A stretch of DNA of 64,000 nt from Rhizomys pruinosus (GCA_009823505.1 VZQC01007982.1:5704517-5768516); one strand, 5' to 3'; shown: positions 1 through 12,094, counted from the stretch's first letter. Numbers and translations: made by a program. The notes: a model not told the origin generated them from the sequence alone.

Positions 1-29
1 TACTCATACACATAAAATAAAATAAAACA
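1..29 (+). repeat. B2 SINE 3' tail, cut by window edge
   Basis: The first bases match the A-rich 3' tail that ends the complete B2 copies in this window (compare 52818-53050). The rest of the element lies outside the window. Confidence 0.6.
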
Positions 30-646
30 GTTTTTAAAAAATAAGTAAAAATTCTGCCTTCTGAAAGTTCAAGGGCATATGTGCTTGTTCTTATATTTTA
101 CATTCCTAGCTATTAAAAATAGTTTTCTGCTTTCTTCTAAAAGATACAAACCTCTCCACTAAGATTTCTAACAAAGATTGAGTAATTGTTTAATATATAT
201 ATATATATGCCCACACATACCAGGTGGTTCAGAACAAAGTTCCAATACAAGTCTTTTGTGCTTTTCTCTAACTTGTTCTTTCTCTGTGGTGTTCTCATTC
301 CAAAGCTATACATGTGGAACTTGACATATAGAACCATCATGCCTTGGAAAAAGGCATGTGCTTCCATTACTGTGCTTCAGTGTGTCTCTTCCCACCATGT
401 CTCAAAAGTTGCATGGTGATATGAGCTCAAGCTTACTTTTTCATAGCTCCTCATCAGGTTAAGGAGATAGTCTGGAATGGCACAGGTTCTGGGCTACATG
501 GATCATGTCAAAGTCACTGTTTTTCCTTTTACCAGCTGTATGTGTCTTTCACAAGTGACTTAATGTCCATTAAGCCCCATTTTTTTTAATGTAAAATAGA
601 AATGACAATAGTATCTGTTTTATAGTATTTTTCTTAAGATTAAAAG
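30..646. other. No recognised gene; short AT microsatellite
   Basis: Ordinary AT-rich sequence with a short (AT)n run near 193-208. Open frames here are under 80 codons, with no recognisable motif. Confidence 0.5.
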
Positions 647-655
647 ATATACACA

Positions 656-860
656 GGATCTGGAGAGATGGTTCATTGGTTAAGATCAGTGGTTGCTCTT
701 ACAGAAGTCTAGGGTTCAAATACCTGAACCCACAGCGTAGCTAACAACTATCCTTAACTCCAGTTCTAAGGGATCCGACACCCTCTTCCAGTATCCACAA
801 ACATTGCACAACACAGGTGCACTTATATATGCGCAGACACTCATATACATAAAATAAAAA
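656..860 (+). repeat. B2 SINE, full length
   Basis: A tRNA-like head (ctggagagatggttcattgg) is followed by the B2 body and an A-rich tail. A 9-bp target-site duplication, atatacaca, lies at 647-655 and 861-869. Confidence 0.9.
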
Positions 861-869
861 ATATACACA

Positions 870-951
870 AGGACTGAGGATGTAACTAAGTGGTAGTGGA
901 CTTGCCTAGAATGTCCAAGGACCTGGAGGTTCAATCCACAGCAGGATGGGG
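870..951 (+). repeat. ID SINE
   Basis: An ID-type tRNA(Ala)-derived element: ggatgtaactaagtggtag, then the B-box-like gaggttcaatccacagca. It sits directly after the B2 copy. Confidence 0.75.
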
Positions 952-1370
952 CGGGGGGAATGCAGAATGCCAGTTGTTATTAGTACAAAGATTTTAACTA
1001 TATAAATATTGTTTCCACCTCTCTTCCAATGTTCTGGGCTGCAAATCCACATGTACCTTCCATACTTTCATTCATGGTAATGTCTTGGGTTTGCTTGGAT
1101 CCACTTTCATGTTTATCAAAATAATGTTCTTCCTCTCCTCTTTAATGTTTTCCAGTCATGTCATCTAGCCTCTGGCCAACAATCCGCTATTTATCCTATG
1201 ACCTCAAACCATGCCTTTGTCTTCTAAATCTCACTTCTCATGACTGTCTCTTTAGAGATTCAACTCACAACTCTACTGATGGTTGAGACCATTTTAGCTC
1301 TGTCATCTATGCTTAGTGTCGTTCAATCCTTTGCCTAAGGCCTCCTCATTTCTTTTCATATATCATCATT
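952..1370. other. No recognised feature
   Basis: Unique-looking AT-rich sequence between the ID element and the RPL23A pseudogene. I see no gene or repeat family here. Confidence 0.5.
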
Positions 1371-1383
1371 CATGTAGCATTTT
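1371..1383. repeat. Target-site duplication, left copy (RPL23A retrocopy)
   Basis: catgtagcatttt, repeated exactly at 1913-1925. It defines the ends of the retrocopy. Confidence 0.9.
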
Positions 1384-1912
1384 TTTTAATGGTGAAAAAA
1401 TTCTGTATTTAGATTTACTCAACAGGACTGCTTAGATGATCCCAATTTTGTTGGCAACATCCAAAGCATCGTAATCAGGAGCCAGTCGAACATAGGCCTT
1501 CTTCTCGTCGTCAGGTCTGATCGGTGTATTGACTTTGGCCACATCAATGTCATAGAGTTTCTTCACAGCCTGTTTGATCTGGTGCTTGGTGGCCTTGACA
1601 TCCACAATGAACACAAGTGTGTTATTGTCTTCTATCTTCTTCATGGCTGACTCAGTGGTCAGGGGGAACTTGATGATGGCATAGTGGTCAAGCTTGTTTC
1701 TCCTTGGGGGCGCTCTTGCAAGGGTATGTGGGCTGCCTCTGGAGCCGCAGGGTCTTGGGCCACCAGAAGGTGGGTGACATGCGGATCTTCTTTTTGTGGC
1801 TGTGGACGCCTTTCAACACTACTTTATTGGCTTTCAATGCTTCGCTTTAGCTTCGGCTTTGGGAGGGGCAGGAACTTCCTTCTTCGCTTTCGGCGCCATC
1901 TTGACAAAAAAC
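1384..1912 (-). pseudogene. RPL23A pseudogene: RPL23A processed pseudogene
   Basis: An intronless retrocopy of the mRNA for large-subunit ribosomal protein L23a (uL23). On the minus strand the start codon is at 1899-1897 and the stop at 1434-1432, so the coding span is nearly full length (156 residues in the family). The first 20 codons match the N-terminus (MAPKAKKEVPAPPKAEA). A 1-base loss near 1840 shifts the frame and exposes stops. A 1-base gain near 1704 restores it. The last 70 codons (from 1644) then read as normal L23a, ending [14 protein letters not shown], with substitutions such as KATKHQ and IRPDDEKK. One lysine codon is also missing from the KKKKI run. The 3' UTR end and a short A tail follow. 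A 13-bp duplication, catgtagcatttt, flanks the copy at 1371-1383 and 1913-1925, the mark of L1-driven retroposition. It is not expected to give functional protein. Confidence 0.96.
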
Positions 1913-2085
1913 CATGTAGCATTTTAAATTCAAGATGTGCCAGCAGGAGATTTCTAGGAGCAAGATAATTGGGGACCCTCAGGCACCAGAGGTACCAAGA
2001 GGAGTGGGCTGAGGAGCCTCATGGAAGAGTTCTTAAGGGTCTGGTGATACATCTTGGGGAGGTAACTTAAAAACAGAATGTGTAT

Positions 2086-2286
2086 GCTGGGTGTGGTGGC
2101 ACATGCCTTTAATCCCAGCACTTGGGAGGCAGAGGCAGACGGATTCAGGGCTGGCCTTGAACTCAAAACTCTCTGAGTTCAAGGCCAGCCTGGTCTACAT
2201 AGTGAGCTCCAGGCCAGCTGGGACTAGAGGGAGATCCTGCCTCAAAAAAGACCACAATAAGTAAATAAATAAATAAATAAATAAAT
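2086..2286 (+). repeat. B1 SINE with an internal inverted repeat
   Basis: B1 head (tggtggcacatgcctttaat) and tail followed by an (AAAT)n run. A 15-bp duplication, aaacagaatgtgtat, flanks it at 2071-2085 and 2287-2301. The middle holds an extra inverted segment: 2149-2165 and 2174-2190 are perfect 17-bp reverse complements, 8 bases apart. Confidence 0.9.
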
Positions 2287-2301
2287 AAACAGAATGTGTA
2301 T

Positions 2302-3001
2302 TTCACATTGATTAAGTGGCAAGTGGTGAGCCTGTCAGCTGTCTTTACAAGGCCACAAAAATCTGTTAGACAAAATAGCTGAATAAATCATTTTTAAGCA
2401 AGTTATTTTGCATTTTTTGTGTTTGACTGTATATTCAACCCAACTATGAGGGATAAATGATTGCTTTGGTGCAAAGGGTTGGCTTTTCTGTTGGATATCC
2501 CAAACCATCCAAATTATGAAACTATATATTGTACAATGATAACCTCATAAATCTAGTTCTAAGAGCCATAGAAATAGCATCACAAGTGGGGAATTGCGTA
2601 TGCGTCCGTGCATGTAAAGAGTTCATGCTCCAGAAGATAAACGTGTCAAGAATGCATAGCTGCTGCCGAGTAATTATGAAACTTACATTTCTGCTAGTAA
2701 ATTCTGAGGCTGATTTATGTCAGATTGGGCTATAAATCCACCCTTTGCATCAATTATCAAAAGTACACTTTACAATCCTGCATATGTTATTTTTCAGAGA
2801 GAAAATAAACAATGGAATGTTATGTTGGGTCCATGCTGAGAACTCTTGGGGTTTAGGGTGGGAATAAACGCACTTTGAGAACATGGGAATCAGCTCTGCA
2901 AAGAGAATTGGAGCTAAGCATCCAGAATTTGAGAGGACTTTTTGAACTCTGGCCCTGAGCTCACCTGTGAGAAAGTTAAGAAAGCAGACATCTTAATTCT
3001 T

Positions 3002-3007
<6 letters not shown>
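2302..3007. other. No recognised feature
   Basis: Unique-looking sequence. No gene or repeat family recognised; the short open frames have no motif. Confidence 0.45.

Positions 3008-3032
<25 letters not shown>
3008..3032. repeat. (GT)n microsatellite
   Basis: A short GT run at the edge of a B4-type SINE, where such runs commonly arise. Confidence 0.95.
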
Positions 3033-3033
<1 letters not shown>

Positions 3034-3277
3034 GGTCAGAGGACAACATTGGGTGTCATCCCTCAGGGGCAATCTACCTTGTTTTCATTGGAATTTGAGG
3101 CTCTCTGATTAGACTAGGCCACTGAGCCCCGGGATCTGCTTGTCTTTGCTTCCTTAATGCTGGGTTTACAAGTACACACCATTACACCAGGCTTTTTATG
3201 TGGGTTCTGGGGATTGAACTCAGGTCCTCATGCTTGCATGGGAATCACTTGCCCACTGAGCCATTTTACTAGCCCTG
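3033..3277 (-). repeat. B4-type SINE
   Basis: Reads in reverse as a B4 element: ggtcagaggacaacattggg after the GT run, then the tRNA-like end gattgaactcaggtcctcat and gagccattttactagccc. Confidence 0.8.
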
Positions 3278-4831
3278 TATTAGCTCTTGACTATGGATTA
3301 TCCTATATCTAATACCTATAATTTTTGCTTGACTCTAGGATATTTGGCCCTCCTTGGCCTGCTCTAATTCCATGTTTGTCCTTCTGAGTGTTCCCTACTC
3401 TACTTTAAGCCATGGCTTCCAAATTTTCCATGTACCTTTGCAAGATCTAGCTGTACTGACTTGAGACCTTCTAACTTGGCCCTCCCTGCTGGGCTGTATC
3501 TTCTAGTCCCTCCCCTGAGGATCCCTCCACCTGAGGCCTGTGGCTTCCATGGGATGAGACAAGGTCCTGGCCTGTCCATTCAAAGAGCAATTTCCTTGTC
3601 ATAGGAGACAACATCAGAACAATTCTAGGTGAGACTAGCCTGGGTTAAATCCTGGACTAAGAGATAACAACAGAGGGGAAGAAAAAAACTTCAGATGGTT
3701 AGGAAGTGTGGTGTCATTAAGCCTGACTCTTAGCTTTAGTTTTAAGAGTGGACCTGAGCTCTGATAACCACCTGCTCCTTCTGATGTCTCATGAAACTAT
3801 GCTCCCAAGCCAGGCTTCACCCATACTCTTATTCAAACAGTCTCTCCAGCATGAATTGGGGAACTACAAGTTTGGACTCACTCTTATCAGACAATCTTGC
3901 CCTTTGATCCCTGTGCCTAAAAATATCTCATACACACATGTCAAACATACCAACAAGGATCTGAGTCTGAATCTGAATACACTGCTTCTAGCACTTTGAC
4001 ATGTTAATTCAAGCACATTCATACTCATTCACTATCTTGTGTGGAGGGCAAAGTAGGCCCTGAGGGACCAAGTGGGCCCTGGACCACATGCCCAGGACAC
4101 AGCAGCACATGACTCAGTGAGCTTATTTGCATTATAACAGTAGCTTTTGGATACAAGATTAAGGAAAATTCATTTGTCCAGATTCTGTTCGTATTGTAAG
4201 TCATTCCTACAAGGAAGCAGAGGCATGAGCTATGGAAAGGAGGGACCTTATAATAAAGGGAAGGGAGGAAGGCAAAACAACAGAGTCTTTAGATAAAGCT
4301 AGCTGTGCACTGTGAATGTTAGTGTGGGTACCATGGCTTGTATAACAGCTGTCGTTGTATTATAAACTCTGCATCACACCATTTTTGGCAGTGAATTTCA
4401 GGGCTGCATCATGTCTTGTTCATGAGTATTTATAGAACTCTTGTCTCAAGGTTAAAGCAGGGAAGAGAAGTATAAGTTGAACGAAATGAATAAAAACATG
4501 CACTCTCACTTTCAATACTTTAAACATTAAAAGTTAACTAAAATACACTATTGCTCTCTAAACCCAAGTTCTTTGAATCCAAATGCTACCTCTGCGAACA
4601 GATGTGCAGTTTTTCTGTTTCAAATACAAATATATATGTATATTATATGTGTGTGTATGTATAGAGATGTATACATGCATTATCTATGTTTTATATAAAG
4701 GCTATCCTATCATATATTATTATGAAACTTGTGTCATGCAACAACACATAATGTTTCTCTTTCATTCCATTGGATATGGGCCCCATTCTCCATTCTCCTC
4801 AAATACTAAACTCTTCTTGTTTCATTTACTA
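3278..4831. other. No recognised gene or repeat
   Basis: About 1.5 kb of unique-looking, AT-rich sequence with a TG/TA-rich stretch at 4630-4690. Frames reach about 106 codons but are biased by low complexity and show no motif. Confidence 0.45.
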
Positions 4832-4963
4832 TTTTTATTTTCTGTGTATGAGTGTATTGCCTACATGTATGTAAATGTATCCACATCATGCAATGTGAAC
4901 TGAACCTGAATCCTCTGCAAAAGCAGCCAGTGCTCTTAACCACTGAGCCATCTCTCCAGCTCC
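4832..4963 (-). repeat. B2 SINE, internally deleted
   Basis: Reverse-strand B2: gtgtatgagtgtattgccta at the 3' half and accactgagccatctctcca at the 5' head. About 80 bases of the body are missing. Confidence 0.85.
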
Positions 4964-5063
4964 CAGAATAGTTATGCTATTTCCAATTTATGTGATTACA
5001 AACAATTTTGCAAGAAATAGCTTCTGTGTATGTCTGCAAGTTTTCTTTAGGAAAGATCAGAAG

Positions 5064-5225
5064 CCGGGCGTGGTGGCGCATGCCTTTAATCCTAGCACTT
5101 AGGAGGCAGAGGCAGGCGGATCTTTGTGAGTTCAAGGCCAGCCTGGTCTACAGAGTGAGTTCCAGGACAGCTGGGGCTACAGGGAGACCCTGTCTCGAAA
5201 AGAACAAAAAAAAAAAAAAAAAAAA
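5064..5225 (+). repeat. B1 SINE, full length, young
   Basis: Complete B1 from gccgggcgtggtggcgcatg to a long A tail. A 15-bp exact duplication, aggaaagatcagaag, lies at 5049-5063 and 5226-5240. The body uses the gacagctggggctacaggga variant common in this window. Confidence 0.95.
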
Positions 5226-5240
5226 AGGAAAGATCAGAAG

Positions 5241-5794
5241 TCAAATTGTTAGGCTATAGGATACATTCATATTTTACTTAAATACATATTGTCAAATTTA
5301 GTCTAGAATGTGAGACAATATTTCATCATCTCCAACTCAATGTTAATATTTTAATAATAAATGTTATTTATTGTGATTTAAATGTTTTCCATTATTGGTG
5401 TGTTAAAAACATACTTTGAATTTGTATTTCATCAATTACAGGTGAGATCGAACATCTTTGCATGTACTCATTGTTACTTGGGTTTCCCCCTTGATGAATC
5501 TACTCTCCACATCCTTTGCCCACTTTTCTACTGGATGGAGTTATTAATTTTCCTTTAGTTGATATGTGTGTTTTATAGGTCTATGGATTTGGGTCAGGGT
5601 AGTTTTGACACACAGTCACCTTGTAATTTGCCCAAATTGCTCCCCCTGGTGGTGGGCAGTTTATAGCCTACCCAGCCATAGGAGCAGGGCTTTTTCTTCA
5701 TTTTTTTGTTGTTTTGCAAATGTCAAACAATATGTTTTAATCATATTTAGATACCTTCCCCTATCTGCTACCCCCTTACTTTCCTCACCCACTA
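5241..5794. other. No recognised feature
   Basis: AT-rich sequence with no gene or clear repeat. Confidence 0.45.
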
Positions 5795-5795
5795 C

Positions 5796-5836
<41 letters not shown>

Positions 5837-5841
5837 CCTAC

Positions 5842-5895
<54 letters not shown>
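5795..5895. repeat. (CTAT)n microsatellite
   Basis: About 100 bp of tetranucleotide repeat with one CTAC/CTAC interruption near 5833. The 138-codon frame across it, with an Ile-Tyr-Leu-Ser repeat, is a product of the repeat. Confidence 0.97.
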
Positions 5896-6048
5896 CTAGA
5901 GAGGAGGGGAGAGAAAGAAACCTATAGACTCAGGTTTGTGTCCCCAGTTGTCCCTTGGCATGGGTTCATCCACTGGATCTGATCAACCTACCAAGAGTCT
6001 CGCCCTCCCGGCAGCCATCTGTTGCCAATAGTATAAGGAACAGTTCTT

Positions 6049-6304
6049 TTTTTTTTTTTGGTAATTTTGAGACAGGGTCTCCCTGTAGCCCCAGCTGGCC
6101 TGGAACTCACTCCGTAGACCAGGCTGGCCTTGACTCACAGAGATCCGGCTGCCTCTGCCTCCTGAGTGCTAGGATTAAAGGTGTGCACCACCATGCCCGG
6201 CTTAATAACATGGTTCTTAGCTGCATTTGGGTGCTGGGAATCGAACCCAGGTCCGCTGTGAGAGCCGTCAGTGCTCTTAACTGCTGAGCCATCTCTCCAG
6301 CCCC
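6049..6304 (-). repeat. Composite B2-B1 SINE dimer, copy 1
   Basis: On the minus strand a B2 head (ggctggagagatggctcagc) runs to ctaagaaccatgttattaa and joins directly to the 5' end of a full B1 (gccgggcatggtggtgcaca), ending in an A tail. An 8-bp duplication, cagttctt, flanks the whole unit at 6041-6048 and 6305-6312. The B1 part has the gtagccccagctggcctgga variant. Compare 37378, 54786, 55678 and 62278. Confidence 0.9.
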
Positions 6305-6525
6305 CAGTTCTTAATCTTTTGTGATGAATGTGTAAAAATGTTTTCTTTTGTCTCTTGTCTTAACTTTTTTGTTGTTGTTCTTTTATTGTTGTTTTATATA
6401 TATATATGTATATATATATATTTTTTTTTGTACAAGATTATGTTCTAGACCCATGTCCTCCCCAGCCCCCCACCCCATTAACTTTTCTTGTATTATTTTT
6501 AATGTTTTGCCTTTATTTGTGTCTA

Positions 6526-6526
<1 letters not shown>

Positions 6527-6557
<31 letters not shown>

Positions 6558-6705
6558 TGTGCACACATTCTGTGGCACATGTTGGGAGGTCAGAGCTCAA
6601 CTTGTACGAGTTGGCCCTCTCCTTCCACCATGGCGATGTCAGGTATCAAACTCAGGCCATCAGCCTTGGCAGCAAGCACCTTTACCTGTGTCATCTCACT
6701 AGCCA
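6527..6705 (-). repeat. B3-type SINE with (GT)n
   Basis: A GT run at 6528-6561 leads into a B3-like body (tgggaggtcagagctcaact, ctctccttccaccatg) and a tRNA-like end (atcaaactcaggccatcagc). Reverse orientation. Confidence 0.75.
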
Positions 6706-6892
6706 TGAAGTCACTTATTATAGTCGTAAGTATCCATCTTTCCCTGTGTTGTTTTCCTCCTTGGTCTTATTTCAAATGGTCATTCCTACTCAAAGTAGGA
6801 ATGGCATTTTTCTACAATTTTTTTCTTATTATTCTCCTGGTTTTCTTTATATATATATATAGATATTATATAAATTATTTATTTTTTGTATT

Positions 6893-7055
6893 TCTCTTTT
6901 TTTTTTGGGTCTTTTTCGGGACAGGGTCGCCTGTAGCACCAGCTGTCCCTGACCGCCACTCGCTGGTAAGACCAGCAGGCCTTGAACTCACAAAGATCCT
7001 TCTGCCTCTGCCTCCCGAGTGCTAGGATTAAAGACGTGAGCCACCACGCCCGGTG
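6893..7055 (-). repeat. B1 SINE
   Basis: Reverse-strand B1 with poly(T) on the left and ccaccacgcccggtg on the right. It is somewhat diverged (cgggacagggtcgcctgtag). Confidence 0.9.
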
Positions 7056-7059
7056 TATT

Positions 7060-7203
7060 TTGTCTTTTGAGACAGGGTCTCTCTGTAGCCCCAGCTGGCC
7101 TGGAACTTGCTCTGTAGACCAGGCTGGCCTCAAACTCACAGAGATCTGCCTGCCTCTGCCTCCCAAGTGCTGGGATTAAAAGCATGTGCCACCACGCCAG
7201 ACT
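7060..7203 (-). repeat. B1 SINE, adjacent to the previous copy
   Basis: A second reverse-strand B1 lies head to tail with the first (tgagacagggtctctctgta to ccaccacgccagac). The poly(T) side abuts the 5' end of the first copy. Confidence 0.9.
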
Positions 7204-8656
7204 TTATGTATATATTTTTAATCTTCATAGGTGAGTGCTATGAGACAGGAATCTCAACATGACATTTGTCTAAGTGGATATCCAATAATGTGTGTAGACA
7301 TATTTCCCCTTATTTAAAATACTGCCTTTGTTAGAATATTTTACATGTCTTCATGGGTCCGTGTTTGGGCTATACCTTCTGTTCTTATAGTTAATATAAT
7401 ATTTGGAGAAATCTTTATCTCCACTAGCCAAGAGATATCACTATGTATCCATAAGTGAGAGGCTGAGAATGAAACAAAAGTTTTCTATCTTAACTTCAAT
7501 TTATTGTATACAACTCAGTGTTATACTAAACTATGAATTATAAATTATACAGAATTCCAAATCTGAAAAGAGGCTCAGTCAATCTCAACAGTCCTTTAGT
7601 TATCATTATGAAGCCCTCATTCATACTGGAGACTTTTCTAGATGCTGTTATAAACATTCACTGAGGCTTAGCAGACCCATGATTCTTACAGACAAGATCA
7701 TGGTGTCTGGAGAAGGCACCAACTTCTTTCTATTTCTTCCTATATATTATACTTCACTTGAAAAGTCTTACTTGATTCAACCCTATTCCTACCTATTTTA
7801 CCTTTAGATGAAAAGATCATTTGGAGCAAGAGTCCAAAGATAGTAACAACACGAGCTTTTCCACAGTCATGAGAATGCCAACTCAGAGTGCAGGATGAAG
7901 AATCGGTGCATAAACAGTCACTAGACATCTCGATAAAGGCAGCCTGTGATCCACTGTAGAAATACTGTTTGGTTCTAGATGCTTCGTTCACAGTATCCAT
8001 TCTCTTCCCACTGCTTTGAGACATGTGGTTTTAGACTTTGGCATGAACTTGGCTTTTTTAGACCGAAAATTCCGAGTCAATTTAATTATTTTCTCTGGAC
8101 TTTATTGAAACCTAAGACTTAGATTCTAAGTTTATGGTTTATTTATTGTTAAGGTATTAGTTATAAAAATAAAAGGCAGCCTAGTCTCCATTTTTACTTT
8201 CCATATGCTCCAATTCAATATCAATTACCCTTTCTTTGCTTTCTCTTCTTTCCAGAGAAGAACAGAAAGTGAAAGACTGGCCTCTGGAACTGTGCAGTGA
8301 ACAGCCTCTTCTTCCCTCCCCCATCCCATTTCCGATTTGTGCTTGTTTCCCTAACGACCCGGCTCTCATTCCCGTGCTGTCTGAAGTGTGCGGCCATTAC
8401 ATGCTTCAGCTCTGTAGCTCTGTGGTCTTTGAAGCTGGCTGTCCACGGCCTGCAGAGGTTACTTGCATAGTTAACTCGAAGTCTTTATGCAGTTCCCAGG
8501 CCTCCTTTCTTATCACAGTTTGTCTTATAAGAAGAGCTCAAGGGGTCTTTTGTGACCATTTGATGGTTTTAGAATGTCTGTACAGGACGATGCCTCGCTC
8601 ACTCTTGTGAGGCACAGTTGACTCTTCATGAGTCTTCATGAGTGTCTACTTCTTCT

Positions 8657-8657
<1 letters not shown>
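7204..8657. other. No recognised gene or repeat
   Basis: About 1.45 kb of unique-looking sequence. A 124-codon plus-strand frame at 8236-8610 has no motif and resembles no family I know, so I treat it as chance. Confidence 0.45.
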
Positions 8658-8689
<32 letters not shown>

Positions 8690-8790
8690 TCTTTTTGAGA
8701 CAGGGTCTCCCTTTAGTCCCAGCTGATCTGGAGCTTGCTCTGAGGACCAGGCTGACCTTGAACTCCGCCTGCCTACTTAATGACAGTGCC
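8658..8790 (-). repeat. B1 SINE, truncated
   Basis: A poly(T) run of about 30 leads into ccctttagtcccagctgatc and ccaggctgaccttgaactcc. The 5' half of the B1 is missing. Confidence 0.9.
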
Positions 8791-9268
8791 AGGTTCATGT
8801 CTCCAGTCAGACTGAGGACACTACTGAGCACAGAGGTTCTGTTCAGTGTAACAAGCATTGTCCACATTTACCCCCAGAAATTTACCATAGGTACACAGGA
8901 CTGCTGATCTTTCTGAGTGGTGCTGGCTAATTTGGACTAGTAAGTAAAAGTCTACTCTTCTCTCTAAAGCATTCATGGAGTGATATAAACACAAAATCAA
9001 AACTCCAAGACTCACAGATCCTTATAACTAACACTTTAGAGTCTTCCAGTCCAACTGCCTCATTTTAGAACTGAAATTAATGGATGACTATTTATGTACT
9101 TGAGAACACAAGTTAATAAACAAAAATACATATGTGTCCTTATATACTTGATACACAGTCACATTCATCATGTCCATAGAAAGGCTTCTTTGGTATGAAT
9201 CCAAAGGCATTTATAAACACATTGAATGTTCTTTTAAATATCCATGACTCCTAATGGTTTCTTTTTGC

Positions 9269-9313
<45 letters not shown>

Positions 9314-11040
9314 TTTCAAGAATGTGGGTTTGGAGTTTACTGATTACCTTCCATTAGACTGATGGGAACTGTTTAAATAGGAAACATTTTTTAGCTCCTT
9401 GTGGGATTCTGGCTGGCTGTTCTTGTAGTCCAGAGTCTGTTTTATTTTGTGAAACAGTTTCTTATCACATTTATTTATTATTTCTCCAGGGGAGGCAGGA
9501 GGAGGATGGCCTTTATTGCAATTCTCATGTTAACATGGGAGAAAGCTGAGTTCACAGAGAGCCTGTCATGCCCTTCCTGGGAACGGACACTTAAAATGAC
9601 CCAGGAGACCAGTGGGCTCCCTGTGGCTGGACTCGGCAGGCTTCTCCAGGCATTCCTCTCTAGCCCAAGGGCCTGTCCCTCACACTAATGAAAATGATGT
9701 CACATGGAAAGTCCCCACATCCAGAGTTGTTTAAAAAAATCCCTCTTGAGGGGCTGATTAGGCATTATCTCTGTGTGTGGATGTTTCTAAATGCTAAAAA
9801 TAGCTTTTTAGAGATTCTGAATATTCTTCTAACTACTGCAACATGATCCTCATGTACAATTCATATTGATTTAAGAGGAACTCAGCAAATTAATTCTATC
9901 AGTTGTGTTCCAGCACCAAAAGCATTTATGACTATACCAGTGAGAGGCTAAGCCCTGTACCAGGCACTACAGAAATAATGATAAAAAGACAGATGGATGC
10001 CTGTTTCCAGAAGCCCCAAAGAGCAGGATCGATACTGATAAGTGAAGAAGGGGTTAGGGAGAATAAACACGGTTCTTTTAGAAGCTCACAGTGCTGTGGG
10101 TTAGGTCGGTACTCACACAGTCAGAAAGGCTTCCTAGAGGAAGGCTCGAGGGGCCAGCTGGACACAGACATACAAGAATAGTGCTCAAGGCAGACAGAAC
10201 TGATGCACAGAAAACAGAAGATAAGAGGAAGAGAGAGATATTCAAGAACATGGAAAGAGGTTTAATGGGGCCAGAGCAGGAAGTGAAAGGTGAACTTGTA
10301 CATCTGTGTGCAAGAGCGAAGGGAGGTTGGAGGAAGACCAGGATGCTCCTGGAAAGATGGCGGGAGGCAGACAACTCAGGGCTGGCCTGTAAGCTCTTTG
10401 TAGAAGAATAAGCTTTAGTCTTGAGTCACTCATTCACCCACTCATTCACACAAGCACACACCAATGACTAGTGTTGAAGATGATGCAATGAGTTCAATGA
10501 AGACCAGTGGGTTAAACAAAGGCTCCAAGAAGCTTCTCTTCTCATGAAGGTAGAAGGAAGACAATAAACCCAATTAGACATAGGCTGTTAAGTGGCAGAA
10601 ACTAACCCAAGGTAGACTAAGCAGCATTGTCAACCGTTCTTGTTTTAGGAAGAGGCTCTGAGGTTCATTGATATGGTAGTGTTCGACAGAGCTCTAAGGA
10701 AGAGCAGGAAGTCAGGCAGATGTGTAAATGGGAAGAGCATTCTAGGCAGAGGGAACAGCATATGTTAAGGACCTGGGCATTTGGTACTCACTGTGCTGCA
10801 TGGATGGAGCTAGAGCAGAGGAAGAGCAGAAATAGAGGACGTCTGAGAGGTGAAAGGCAGGCTGAGACTTGGAGGACAGGACCCTGAGCATATATGGTTC
10901 TTGCTGCGGAGAGCATAACTGTCGGGGTTGAACCTGAAGAGATTTAAACTGCAAGGATAACAAGCTATGGAAAAATTCAGGATGACCAACCTCGTACTTA
11001 ACAGAGATATGCTACAAATTGAGGCAGGAGAGATAGAGAT
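8791..11040. other. No recognised gene; possible ancient repeat at about 10.08-10.79 kb
   Basis: Mostly unique-looking. Within 10080-10790, phrases such as ggcttcctagaggaaggctc and cattctaggcagagggaaca resemble a widespread old mammalian repeat, but I cannot name the family securely. Frames of 60-106 codons here show no motif. Confidence 0.35.
9270..9312. repeat. (GT)n microsatellite, about 21 repeats
   Basis: Uninterrupted TG dinucleotides over about 43 bp. Confidence 0.97.
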
Positions 11041-11068
11041 GACAGAGACAGAGACAGAGACAGAGAGG
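11041..11068. repeat. (GACAGA)n short repeat
   Basis: About four units of acagag. Confidence 0.85.
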
Positions 11069-11145
11069 TAAAGGATACAAAGGAGTCCTATGCCTTGGTT
11101 CCAATATTTGTATATATGCATGCATAACTTTAAAAATGTTTTCTT

Positions 11146-11362
11146 TATTATTTTTATTTTATGTGTATGACTATATTGGCTTCATGTGTATAAGTGCACC
11201 CATGTTGTGCAATGTCCAAGGAGTCAGAAGAAGCCATTGGATTCCCCTGGAACTGGAGTTATGGACAGTTGTTAGTTACCATAAGGGAGCTGGGAATCAA
11301 TTGAACCTGGGTCCTCTGCAAGAACAGCCAGTGAGCTTAACCGCTGAGCCATCTCTCCAGCC
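11146..11362 (-). repeat. B2 SINE
   Basis: Reverse-strand, nearly full-length B2 (atgtgtatgactatattggc to gagccatctctccagccct). Confidence 0.9.
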
Positions 11363-11375
11363 CTATTTTTAAACT

Positions 11376-11581
11376 TTTATTTATTTATTTTATGTTATAT
11401 CTACATATATGTAAGTGTACCTGTGTTGTACAGTGTCTGCAGAAGTCAACAGAGGGTGCTGGAGTCCCTGAAACTCAAGTAACAGACAGTTGTTAGCCAC
11501 CATGTGGGTGCTGGGATTTGAACCTAGGTCTTCTGTAAGAATAGCCAGTGCTATTAACCTCTGAGCCATCTCTCTAGCCCC
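11376..11581 (-). repeat. B2 SINE, adjacent second copy
   Basis: Reverse-strand B2 directly after the previous copy (tacatatatgtaagtgtacc to gagccatctctctagcccc). The pair is in tandem and same-sense. Confidence 0.9.
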
Positions 11582-12094
11582 CCCCAATATATACGCATAT
11601 GTATGTATTTATTTCTTTTTTAACTACAATGTACACACAGCCTATAGCAGATATTCTGAGTTAAATTGGGGATCTGCTTTTATTTTTCAGATCACAAGAA
11701 GCATAACATTGAGGGGGAAAAATAAGATTCAGAATGACTCAGCAATATCATTTACATAAATTAGAAGACTTGCATGCAAAATGATACTTAAAACTTTGGA
11801 AGGAAACATAGAAAACAAAAATTGCACAATAAACAGAATAGGATGTTTGCTTCCAGTGGGTTGAGGTAAGATAAGAAGATGTTATAAAACAAAACAAAAC
11901 AATGAAGTTCCAGAACACAGGTTTTTCAGAGTGAAATACCACATATTATTGAGCATTAGTGACTCATAGTAACTTGTAGAGTTTGGAGTAGGCCTCTGAG
12001 AAAACAAGTCATGGGACCAGCAGGTTCCGACAGTGACTGGTAGAGGAAGGGAAGCTAGGCAAAGCATGCCAAGAAGGTAGGCACTCATGCAGTC
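11582..12094. other. No recognised feature
   Basis: AT-rich sequence. It may include the start of the L1 piece that follows, but I cannot set that boundary. Confidence 0.4.

Noticed and set aside
1432..1644. Functional small ribosomal-protein-like gene
   Set aside because: It is the 3' part of a frameshifted RPL23A retrocopy with target-site duplications.
8236..8610. 124-codon plus-strand frame
   Set aside because: No motif, no splice context and no recognisable family; length is within chance expectation for this much sequence.
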